DNA of 64,000 nucleotides from Paenibacillus_E sp042676385 (lineage in GTDB: Bacteria; Bacillota; Bacilli; Paenibacillales; NBRC-103111): contig NZ_JBHTHA010000049.1 of NCBI RefSeq assembly GCF_042676385.1, positions 72,211-136,210 on the forward strand, in the 5' to 3' direction. This document shows positions 34,096 through 41,537 of the stretch, piece after piece (within the stretch, counting starts at the first letter, position 1; every line of letters starts with the position of its first letter). A program made the translations under genes and the position numbers. Under the pieces are notes generated by a model. That model searched no databases. It saw only the letters and a program-made list of their open reading frames with translations, and was not told the DNA's origin.

Positions 34096-35676
34096 CTATT
34101 CATCTACTAACCAAGTACGAAGCAGATTGACGAAATCTTCGGGTCGCTTCTTCGCAAGAGTTTCCAATTGTTTGCGCACTTGATTGTCATTGGTCACATT
34201 TTCGATATCGATTGTTGGAAGTTCTGCCTTAGTAGTCGGCATATTGAGTTCTTCTTCCAGTTGTTGAGTAGCTTTTCTGCGTTTTCTCAGTATAAAACCG
34301 CCAATTGCACCTAGAGCAAGTGCAGCTAATGCTAATCCGCCATAAGTCAAGTAAGATGTAGTCTTGGCAGCTGCGGCGTCTGCCGGCCGGACAAATGAAT
34401 GAGCAAACACTGTAACTTTTTGCTGCAATTCTGCGTCAGTATAAGTGACCTTATTATCGGCAAGTGCCGTTCTCACAATATTCACCAAAGCGGCTTGTAC
34501 AGCTGCCTTCGTCTCAGGAGTCAAAGAGTTAGGATCATCTTTAACAGGGGGCTCTATCCCTACATTAATACTTAAATCCTTAACCACATAAGGCGTTGAG
34601 ATAATATCGTTTGTAATGCGATTCACTTCGTAGTTCACAGTCTTGCTGTTCTTCTCGGAATTCGATTTGCCAGAGCTGGATGATCCCGGATATCCCGGCA
34701 CATCAGTTGTACCTGTTCCAGGAACCCCCCCATTCGACGATCCGTCGTTCTGATACGACTCGGTCGCTTCCTGTAGGGAAATTTCCAACCCTTTTTGATC
34801 TACTTGATTTGGCGCACTAACCAGCTGCTCTTTACTTTTCTTTTGATCGAAGTTCATCGTCGAGAATACACTAACGATGACTTTATCGCGACCCAGCATC
34901 GTGCCGAGCATACTGTTAATATTTTTCTGCAAATCGTTACGGAATTGATTATTAATGTCCGCTTGACTCGTTACCAAGTTCGCAGAATTTTGCCCGCCTG
35001 CCTTGGAAGAATTCAAGCTTTCTCCATATTGATCTGAGATGGTGATATTCTCCAAAGGAAGGTTCTTCACACTGTGAGAAACCAAATTATAAATCGTATC
35101 GATTTTACCTTGATCCATGGTATAACCCGGTTTAATTTGAAGCACTACGGAAGCTGTCGCTTGCTCTTGCTGCTGTTTTAAGAAGGGACCTTCTTCCGGT
35201 AATGTGATTAACACTTTAGAACTGCTAATACCTTGATTGGAGTTAATTAATTGTTGAAGCTCCCCTTGAACGGCATTTAAATATTTGACTTTAAATTCAT
35301 TATCAGTAATACCGAATGAACTGCTGTTGCTAAACGCACCGAAACCTAAGGAACCATTTTTGTTCAACCCTTGAGATTCAACACCAAGTTTCACATTTGC
35401 AACTTCACTCGTTGGAACTTCGATACTTTTACCATCAGCACTTAGATGATAAGGAATCTTAGCCGTATCCAAATAATTTTTAATGGATGCAGCATCACTA
35501 GGCTGCAAATCGGTAAAGGCTAATGAATATTCTGTCTTGGATAAATTAAAACTGATAATTGCTGCAGTAAGAACCAAGAGGAAAACCGTAGCTATGAAAG
35601 TGATTTTCGTCGTTCTACTGTATCGATTCCAATATTGTTTCACCTTTTCCCAATATTGGAGCAGGTTCTCATTCAC
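34096..35676 (-). CDS. fliF: Flagellar MS-ring protein FliF
   Basis: MS ring in the membrane, platform for the rotor and export gate. The 526-residue protein has two membrane segments (about residues 25-47 and 443-463), YscJ-type ring-building motifs (YLDTAKIPYHLSADGKSIEV, LNAVQGELQQLINSNQGISS), a flexible Gly/Ser-rich stretch (about 310-345), and a C-terminal FliG-binding tail (KRPEDFVNLLRTWLVDE). The start is GTG 35676 with TGAGGTGA upstream. Confidence 0.97.
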   Translation of the reverse strand: MNENLLQYWEKVKQYWNRYSRTTKITFIATVFLLVLTAAIISFNLSKTEYSLAFTDLQPSDAASIKNYLDTAKIPYHLSADGKSIEVPTSEVANVKLGVESQGLNKNGSLGFGAFSNSSSFGITDNEFKVKYLNAVQGELQQLINSNQGISSSKVLITLPEEGPFLKQQQEQATASVVLQIKPGYTMDQGKIDTIYNLVSHSVKNLPLENITISDQYGESLNSSKAGGQNSANLVTSQADINNQFRNDLQKNINSMLGTMLGRDKVIVSVFSTMNFDQKKSKEQLVSAPNQVDQKGLEISLQEATESYQNDGSSNGGVPGTGTTDVPGYPGSSSSGKSNSEKNSKTVNYEVNRITNDIISTPYVVKDLSINVGIEPPVKDDPNSLTPETKAAVQAALVNIVRTALADNKVTYTDAELQQKVTVFAHSFVRPADAAAAKTTSYLTYGGLALAALALGAIGGFILRKRRKATQQLEEELNMPTTKAELPTIDIENVTNDNQVRKQLETLAKKRPEDFVNLLRTWLVDE

Positions 35677-35719
35677 GGTGTCACCTCATTGACCCAAAGT
35701 TTAGCAGCGCGGAGCGGAA

Positions 35720-36028
35720 TCACAGCTGCATTCTCATCATTTCTTGATAAGCTTCCAGAACCTTATTTCTAACCTGTACGGTCAGTTCCAGTCCTAATGA
35801 AGCTTTCTCAGAAGCGATAGTCAATTGATGAACATCAGAGAGTTCGCCTTTGATAAAACTCTGATTCAACTGGTCGACTTGCTGTTGCTGTGTATTTAAA
35901 TTGTTCATTGCATCATTAAGAAATGAACCGAATTTTTTCCCTAAATCCGCTGCACCTTCGCCTGTGTTATCTTTAGGCTGTACGGAGCTCATAATATTAA
36001 TTGGGCTATAGCTGATTTTGTCGAGCAT
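35720..36028 (-). CDS. fliE: Flagellar hook-basal body complex protein FliE
   Basis: Small rod/MS-ring adaptor. The 102-residue protein is largely helical, with FGSFLNDAMNNLNTQQQQVD, a GELSDVHQLTIASEKASLGL segment and the C-terminal VRNKVLEAYQEMMRMQL, the standard FliE pattern. It lies between flgC (19 bp) and fliF. Confidence 0.96.
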   Translation of the reverse strand: MLDKISYSPINIMSSVQPKDNTGEGAADLGKKFGSFLNDAMNNLNTQQQQVDQLNQSFIKGELSDVHQLTIASEKASLGLELTVQVRNKVLEAYQEMMRMQL

Positions 36029-36047
36029 GATGAGCCTCCTTTACTAG

Positions 36048-36497
36048 TTATCTACCTATTTCCAATGCCTTCGATATCATGGATTTACTGGCATTAAGCG
36101 CAGTGACGTTGGCTTCATAAGATCTCGTCGCCGAAATCATATCTACCATTTCCTTGAGCACATCAACGTTGGGCATATACACAAATCCATTTGAGTCCGC
36201 ATCGGGATGAGTAGGATTATACACTTGCTTGAGCGGTGAAGTATCATCGAAAATTTTATTAACTCTGACTCCCTCGCCGGTTCCATCCGCCATTGCCGAT
36301 TGCAAGGTTTGGGCAAAGGTTGGTTGTGATTTCGTTTCAAATGAAACTAATTTCCGCTGATAGGGAACCCATTTCCCATCGACGAATTTGGCCCGAGTTG
36401 TATCAGCATTGGCGATATTGGAAGAAATGACATCCATCCTCAAGCGTTGTGCTGTAAGGGCGGACGAACTAATATCAAATCCGTTCGTGAGTCTCAT
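36048..36497 (-). CDS. flgC: Flagellar rod protein FlgC
   Basis: Proximal rod protein. The 149-residue protein has the N-terminal FDISSSALTAQRLRMDVISS and SNIANADT rod motifs and the C-terminal YMPNVDVLKEMVDMISATRS followed by YEANVTALNASK. It begins 6 bp after the flgB stop. Confidence 0.97.
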   Translation of the reverse strand: MRLTNGFDISSSALTAQRLRMDVISSNIANADTTRAKFVDGKWVPYQRKLVSFETKSQPTFAQTLQSAMADGTGEGVRVNKIFDDTSPLKQVYNPTHPDADSNGFVYMPNVDVLKEMVDMISATRSYEANVTALNASKSMISKALEIGR

Positions 36498-36503
36498 CGT
36501 TTA

Positions 36504-36911
36504 TCATTTCCCTCCCAGGACGGTATGCATCTTTTTAAACTCACTATTCATTTGTTGAATCAAAGTATTATATTTCAGTTGATTTTTGGCCATCAAAGAC
36601 ATTTCATAGTCCATGTCGACATTATTCATGTTATTGTTAATCGCAGTTGTTTCATCGGTCTTTATTTCCGGAGGCGTCACATTCGGTGATTTACCTATGT
36701 AAAAATGTCTACGATCCGTTCGATATCCTTCTATAGAGGGTGTCGATGAACTCATTTGGCCTTGTAAAAGTTCTTCAAACATGACATCAGAACGTTTGAA
36801 ATAAGGTGTATCCACATTGGCGACATTATTCGCTATGACTTTTTGTCGAAGGGACGACGCATCAAGCGTACGCTCCATTAAATTCCAACTGGGCTTGTCT
36901 AAAAGAGACAT
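36504..36911 (-). CDS. flgB: Flagellar rod protein FlgB, first gene of the fla/che operon
   Basis: Proximal rod protein of 135 residues, with the family motifs LDASSLRQKVIANNVANVDT and YEMSLMAKNQLKYNTLIQQM. ATG 36911 is preferred; the in-frame GTG five codons earlier has no ribosome site. As the first gene of the operon, its upstream region (36912-37094) should hold the main fla/che promoter. Confidence 0.96.
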   Translation of the reverse strand: MSLLDKPSWNLMERTLDASSLRQKVIANNVANVDTPYFKRSDVMFEELLQGQMSSSTPSIEGYRTDRRHFYIGKSPNVTPPEIKTDETTAINNNMNNVDMDYEMSLMAKNQLKYNTLIQQMNSEFKKMHTVLGGK

Positions 36912-37094
36912 TAGGAAAATACCCACTTTCTATAGAATGGTTGAGTAAATATTCAACGTTAACCCTCATGATTCCTTCTTATTTCGACATTATATTCATA
37001 AATAATAAAATGATTTGTTACCAAATTGTAGAAATATGTAGAAGCATTTGTTACATTTCTTATCATCTAAGATATTAACCTAACTTACAATAAG
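36912..37094 (-). promoter_or_regulatory. fla/che operon control region
   Basis: AT-rich gap between the codY terminator and flgB. On the minus strand a perfect TATAAT (36989-36994) lies about 78 bp before flgB, but no good -35 is at the right distance. Nearby are two direct copies of ATTTGTTAC (plus strand, 37013-37021 and 37046-37054, 33 bp apart), the first part of a dyad, and the dyad GTTGA-N8-TCAAC at 36940-36957. No consensus sigma-D or CodY box was found. The promoter call is tentative. Confidence 0.45.
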
Positions 37095-37127
37095 AAAAAA
37101 GCCCTATCTTTTACAAGACAGGGCTTT
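37095..37127 (-). terminator. Terminator after codY
   Basis: Minus-strand stem AAGCCCT-TCTT pairing with AAGA-AGGGCTT, then a run of Ts, 28 bp past the codY stop. It separates codY from the fla/che operon, which therefore needs its own promoter. Confidence 0.85.
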
Positions 37128-37154
37128 GCTTCATATTCGACATTTATTTAGATG

Positions 37155-37940
37155 TTATAGTTTCGTTTTGAGTTGTTCGATGCTAAGAATTAATTGTTCA
37201 TTTAGAATTCGGATATAAGTGCCTTTCATTCCCAGCGAGCGTGTCTCGATGACTCCGGCACTTTCCAATTTACGAAGCGCATTAACAATGACTGAGCGTG
37301 TGATCCCAACGCGGTCGGCAATTTTACTTGCAACTAAGAGACCTTCTTTGCCGTCCAGTTCTTCAAATATATGTTCAACGGCTTCCATCTCACTGAAAGA
37401 CAAAGAGCCAATTGCGACTTGAACTACAGCTTTACTGCGTGCCTCTTCCTCAATTTCTTCAGCTCGTTCTCTTAAGATTTCCATGGCTACAACTGTTGAT
37501 CCATACTCCGCCAAAATCAAATCGTCATCCACAAAAGCCGCATCGTTTCGACTTAAAACCAATGTCCCAAGACGATCTCCGCCTCCGATTACAGGAACAA
37601 TAGTCGTATACGTATATGGAAACATATCTCTCATTTGATCTGTGTAATAGTAATAAGGACTATCCGGCTCCACATTGGAGGAAGTTTCTTCAATCTTCAT
37701 TAAAAGATTATTCGACTCCGTCGGAAACCGTCTATCCACCAAAATCGTTTGATTCATTTCCGGCGATATGGGATCATTCGTTAAAGCATATCCAAGTATT
37801 TTGCCCTTTCGGCTTACTACGTAAATATTGGCGATAACGATATCGCGCAATACTTCAGCCATATCCATAAAGCTAACCGCATTACCCGCTTCTTTTTGAA
37901 GTAACCGATTTAGCCTTCTTGTTTTGTTTAATAAACTCAT
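37155..37940 (-). CDS. codY: GTP/branched-chain amino acid sensing repressor CodY
   Basis: Global repressor of nutrient-limitation genes that binds GTP and isoleucine/valine. The 261-residue protein has an N-terminal GAF domain (about 1-155) and a C-terminal winged helix with IADRVGITRSVIVNALRKLE (about 207-226). It is the last gene of the trmFO-hslV-hslU-codY group. In Bacillus subtilis CodY represses fla/che directly, and here it again lies just upstream of that operon. Confidence 0.97.
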   Translation of the reverse strand: MSLLNKTRRLNRLLQKEAGNAVSFMDMAEVLRDIVIANIYVVSRKGKILGYALTNDPISPEMNQTILVDRRFPTESNNLLMKIEETSSNVEPDSPYYYYTDQMRDMFPYTYTTIVPVIGGGDRLGTLVLSRNDAAFVDDDLILAEYGSTVVAMEILRERAEEIEEEARSKAVVQVAIGSLSFSEMEAVEHIFEELDGKEGLLVASKIADRVGITRSVIVNALRKLESAGVIETRSLGMKGTYIRILNEQLILSIEQLKTKL

Positions 37941-37976
37941 GTAACTGCCTCCTACTTACTTAACCATGCTTATTCA

Positions 37977-39374
37977 CTATAAGATATACTGGCTCAAATC
38001 GCGATTTTGGACAATGTCACTTAATTTCTCGCGAACATATTCCGGATTAATGACGATATGCTCAAGCGTAAGCTCTGGCGCTTCAAATGACAAATCCTCT
38101 AATAACTTTTCCAAAATCGTATGCAACCGTCGAGCCCCGATATTTTCGGTATTTTGATTGACTTCTACAGCAATTCGCGCAATCTCATGAACTGCCTCAT
38201 CGGCAAATTCTACGGTTATGCCTTCAGTTTGTAAAAGTGCTGTGTACTGCTTAGTTAATGCGTTCTTTGGTTCTTTCAAAATGGATACGAAATCCTCATG
38301 CGTTAAATTGTTTAATTCTACGCGGATTGGAAAGCGTCCCTGCAACTCTGGAATAAGGTCAGAAGGTTTGGCGATATGGAAAGCGCCGGCCCCGATAAAC
38401 AGCACATAATCCGTCTTCACCGGACCATATTTCGTCACGACGGTTGAACCTTCAACAATAGGCAAAATATCGCGTTGAACACCTTCTCGCGAAACGTCAG
38501 GTCCACCGCCACCGCGGCTGCTGCTTGCAATTTTATCAATCTCATCAATGAAAATGATGCCGGATTGCTCGGCTCTGCTGATCGACTCCTGAATCACTTC
38601 ATCCATATCAATCAAGCGCTGTGCTTCTTCCTGAGTCAGCACTTTACGGGCTTCCTTCACGGATAATTTACGCTTCTTCATCTTTTTCGGCATAAGATTG
38701 CCGAACATCTCTTGCATATTCATGCCCATTTGTTCATTGCCCTGGCCTGCAAGCATATCCATCATGGATGGCGAGGAATCCTCGACTTCAATTTCAATCG
38801 TTTCCTGCTCGAGCTTCCCTTGGGCGAGTTGCTCTGCAATTTGCGACCGTTTTGCTGCAAGCGAAGGATCAGGTGCCGGTTCTTCCTGCGCAGGTTGATT
38901 TTGACCGCCAAAGAGCATTTCGAGTGGATTTCGCTGCGTCTTGGCGCGTGCAGGATTCGGAACAAGAAGGTTAACCAGACGCTCATTAGCGAGCTTCTCT
39001 GCGCGATCTTTGACTTTTTCCGTACGTTCCGCTTTCACCATGCGGATTGATGTTTCAATCAAATCACGCACCATGGATTCAACGTCGCGCCCGACATAAC
39101 CAACTTCTGTGAATTTCGTTGCCTCCACTTTAATGAAAGGCGCTCCTACGAGCTTGGCTAATCTGCGGGCAATTTCCGTCTTCCCCACACCCGTCGGCCC
39201 GATCATAAGAATATTTTTCGGAACGATTTCATCACGAAGCGTCTCATCGAGCAAACTTCTGCGATAACGATTACGCAATGCAATCGCGACAGATTTTTTC
39301 GCTTTCTTCTGACCAACAATATATCGATCCAATTCCTGCACAATTTGTTTAGGTGTAAGGGAGCTGTTTTTCAC
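37977..39374 (-). CDS. hslU: HslU (ClpY) AAA+ unfoldase of the HslUV protease
   Basis: ATPase ring that unfolds substrates for HslV. The 465-residue protein has Walker A GPTGVGKT (59-66), the inserted I domain (about 110-235) and Walker B IIFIDEIDKIA, then the pore and C-terminal sensor regions, ending LSQYIL. The start is GTG 39374 with AGGAGGG 10 nt upstream; that site abuts a double-hairpin element. Confidence 0.96.
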   Translation of the reverse strand: MKNSSLTPKQIVQELDRYIVGQKKAKKSVAIALRNRYRRSLLDETLRDEIVPKNILMIGPTGVGKTEIARRLAKLVGAPFIKVEATKFTEVGYVGRDVESMVRDLIETSIRMVKAERTEKVKDRAEKLANERLVNLLVPNPARAKTQRNPLEMLFGGQNQPAQEEPAPDPSLAAKRSQIAEQLAQGKLEQETIEIEVEDSSPSMMDMLAGQGNEQMGMNMQEMFGNLMPKKMKKRKLSVKEARKVLTQEEAQRLIDMDEVIQESISRAEQSGIIFIDEIDKIASSSRGGGGPDVSREGVQRDILPIVEGSTVVTKYGPVKTDYVLFIGAGAFHIAKPSDLIPELQGRFPIRVELNNLTHEDFVSILKEPKNALTKQYTALLQTEGITVEFADEAVHEIARIAVEVNQNTENIGARRLHTILEKLLEDLSFEAPELTLEHIVINPEYVREKLSDIVQNRDLSQYIL

Positions 39375-39383
39375 TTAAGGTAC

Positions 39384-39465
39384 CCTCCTAAGAGTTTTGC
39401 TTTAGCAAAACTTACTTCGTAAGCATAAGCTGAGCTTTCCGTAGGAAAGCTGGCATCGTAAGCAT
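39384..39465 (-). repeat. Modular double-hairpin element, copy B (hslV-hslU gap)
   Basis: In mRNA sense this reads GCTTACGATG plus an AGCTTTCC/GGAAAGCT hairpin, then GCTTACGAAG plus an AGTTTTGC/GCAAAACT hairpin, then CTCTTAGGAGG, the hslU ribosome site. It shares the order and key bases of copy A (11511-11587), including the hairpin next to the ribosome site, although the flanking genes are unrelated. The element fills almost all of the 98-bp gap. Confidence 0.75.
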
Positions 39466-39472
39466 ACAAGAC

Positions 39473-40027
39473 CTACTCAATCTCTTCAACGATAATATTA
39501 TGATTGGTGAAAACACAAATTTCAGCAGCTGTCGTTAAAGCCGCGTGTGCGATTTCTCTGGCGCTTAATGCAGGGGCGTGTCGGTGAAGCGCTCTACCCG
39601 CTGCCAATGCGAAACTGCCTCCTGAACCGATCGCTAAAATGCCGTCATCCGGCTCAATAATCTCGCCATTGCCGGAAAGCAATAACAAGCCCGATGCATC
39701 CATCACGATCATCATTGCTTCAAGTCTTCGTAAAACGCGGTCTTGACGCCAATCCTTGGTCAACTCTACCGCAGCGCGCTGCAGGTTGCCATGGTGTTCT
39801 TCCAGTTTGCCTTCAAATTTCTCAAAAAGCGTAATGGCATCCGCTACCGAACCAGCAAAGCCGGCTACAACTTTTCCTCTATATAAACGCCTTACTTTTT
39901 TGGCGCTCCCCTTCATAATCATGCTGTTGCCAAATGTCACTTGTCCATCCCCGGCAATAGCTCCTTTACCCTGATGACGAATCGCAAATATCGTTGTCGC
40001 ATGAAATGATGCGTTTTTCGGATCCAT
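39473..40027 (-). CDS. hslV: HslV (ClpQ) peptidase of the HslUV protease
   Basis: Proteasome-beta-like peptidase chamber partnered by HslU. The 184-residue product has SFHATTIFAIRHQGKGAIAG at residues 7-26, then DGQVTFG, and later GSGGSFALAAGRAL. ATG 40027 has AGAGGTGA upstream; the frame is open 14 codons further without support. The N-terminus is MDPKNA before the Ser/Thr region, so exposing an N-terminal Ser (as in Bacillus ClpQ) or Thr (as in Escherichia HslV) would need trimming of 6 or 10 residues, including the start Met. Confidence 0.93.
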   Translation of the reverse strand: MDPKNASFHATTIFAIRHQGKGAIAGDGQVTFGNSMIMKGSAKKVRRLYRGKVVAGFAGSVADAITLFEKFEGKLEEHHGNLQRAAVELTKDWRQDRVLRRLEAMMIVMDASGLLLLSGNGEIIEPDDGILAIGSGGSFALAAGRALHRHAPALSAREIAHAALTTAAEICVFTNHNIIVEEIE

Positions 40028-40089
40028 CGATTTCACCTCTTCGGAATCATAATCAGACCATGTGCACAAAAGATTCTGTCTTAAAAATG

Positions 40090-40140
40090 AGATAAACCTC
40101 TAGCGAGGTCTTGCGAAAATAAGCGACCGCGTCTAGAGGT
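40090..40140 (-). terminator. Long hairpin between trmFO and hslV
   Basis: ACCTCTAG pairs with CTAGAGGT, and the inner CG-GGTC with GACC-CG, giving a stem of about 16 bp with a loop of around 12 nt. On the minus strand the Ts that follow are interrupted (TTTATCTCATTTTT). It may be a terminator of trmFO or a processing hairpin. It lies where xerC is found in relatives. Confidence 0.55.
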
Positions 40141-40201
40141 GATTATTGCATCCATGAAAATGCCACAAAACATAATTATAGTAACATAGGGACAGCTTTA
40201 C

Positions 40202-41524
40202 TTACAAGCTTGCAAGTTCCTTTTCCGAAAAATTCTGAATACTTTCCAGCGCTCTATGAGCTAGTTTTTCGTACTTTTCCTTTTTGTTACGAATTCGTTC
40301 CGGCAGAGGCGGCAACAGTCCGAAATTGGCATTCATCGGTTGAAAATGCTTGAAGTCGGCTGTAGTAATATAATTAGCCATACTGCCTAATGTTGTTTCA
40401 TGAGGAAGCACAAGACACGGTTCACCTTTAGCCAATCGTCCTGCATTCATTCCCGCGATAAGTCCAGAAGCGGCTGATTCCACATAACCCTCGACACCGG
40501 TCATTTGTCCGGCAAAGAATAGATTGTCGCGGCGCTTAAACTGATAAGTCGGTTCGAGCAGCTTAGGAGAATTGATGAATGTATTGCGGTGCATGACACC
40601 ATAGCGGACAAACTCTGCATTTTCGAGCCCAGGGATCAGGGACAGCACCCGTTTTTGCTCGCCCCATTTTAAGTGGGTTTGGAAGCCAACGAGATTATAC
40701 AAAGTACCCGCCGCATTGTCTTGTCTAAGCTGAACCACGGCATGCGGCATTTTGCCTGTATGGGGATTAATCAAGCCGACCGGTTTCATCGGACCGAAAA
40801 GCACCGTTTGTTTTCCGCGCTTGGCCATCACTTCAAGAGGCATACAGCCTTCGAAATAAATCTCTTTCTCGAATTCCTTGAGTTCGGCCACCTCTGCTGT
40901 AATTAACGCTTCATAGAATGTGTTAAATTCCTCTTCGGTCATCGGACAGTTGAGATAAGCCGCTTCCCCTTTGTCATAGCGGGAAGCGAGATACACTTTG
41001 CTCATATCGATGGAGTCTTTCTCAACAATAGGAGCAGCTGCATCGTAGAAGTATAAATATTCTTCACCCATCAGCTCTTTCAATTCACTTGAAAGGGAGG
41101 GCGATGTCAACGGTCCTGAAGCTACTACGGTAATGCCTTCAGGTAAAGCTTGCATTTCCTCGTTGCGCACTTCGATAAGCGGATGATTGCGCAGCGTCGA
41201 CGTCACGGCCTGGGAAAATCCATCACGGTCTACTGCTAAAGCGCCGCCCGCCGGAACAGCATGACGATCTGCACAAGCAAGAATGAGCGAATCCATACGC
41301 CTCATCTCTTCTTTCAGCACGCCAACTGCATTCGTTAAACCATTCGCTCTAAGCGAATTACTGCAAACCAGTTCTGCGAACTGATCTGTAATATGAGCCG
41401 GAGTTTTACGCACGGGGCGCATTTCGTATAACGTTACCGGCACGCCTTGGCGGGCGATCTGCCATGCTGCTTCGCTTCCTGCCAATCCTGCGCCGATGAC
41501 CGTTACTCTTGGATAATCTGGCAA
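40202..41524 (-). CDS. trmFO: Folate/FAD-dependent tRNA m5U54 methyltransferase TrmFO
   Basis: Makes 5-methyluridine 54 in the T loop of tRNA with methylene-THF and FADH2. The 440-residue protein starts with the FAD motif VIGAGLAGSEAAWQIA, then LVCSNSLRANGLTNAVG (catalytic Cys region), FEGCMPLEVMAKRG, and GQMTGVEGYVESAASGL near the end. The start is TTG 41524 with GAGGTG upstream, 13 bp after topA. Confidence 0.96.
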   Translation of the reverse strand: MPDYPRVTVIGAGLAGSEAAWQIARQGVPVTLYEMRPVRKTPAHITDQFAELVCSNSLRANGLTNAVGVLKEEMRRMDSLILACADRHAVPAGGALAVDRDGFSQAVTSTLRNHPLIEVRNEEMQALPEGITVVASGPLTSPSLSSELKELMGEEYLYFYDAAAPIVEKDSIDMSKVYLASRYDKGEAAYLNCPMTEEEFNTFYEALITAEVAELKEFEKEIYFEGCMPLEVMAKRGKQTVLFGPMKPVGLINPHTGKMPHAVVQLRQDNAAGTLYNLVGFQTHLKWGEQKRVLSLIPGLENAEFVRYGVMHRNTFINSPKLLEPTYQFKRRDNLFFAGQMTGVEGYVESAASGLIAGMNAGRLAKGEPCLVLPHETTLGSMANYITTADFKHFQPMNANFGLLPPLPERIRNKKEKYEKLAHRALESIQNFSEKELASL

Positions 41525-41537
41525 AATCGGTACACCT

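Noticed and set aside
36912..37094. A CodY box in the fla/che control region
   Set aside because: The best match to AATTTTCWGAAAATT has five mismatches, too weak to call.
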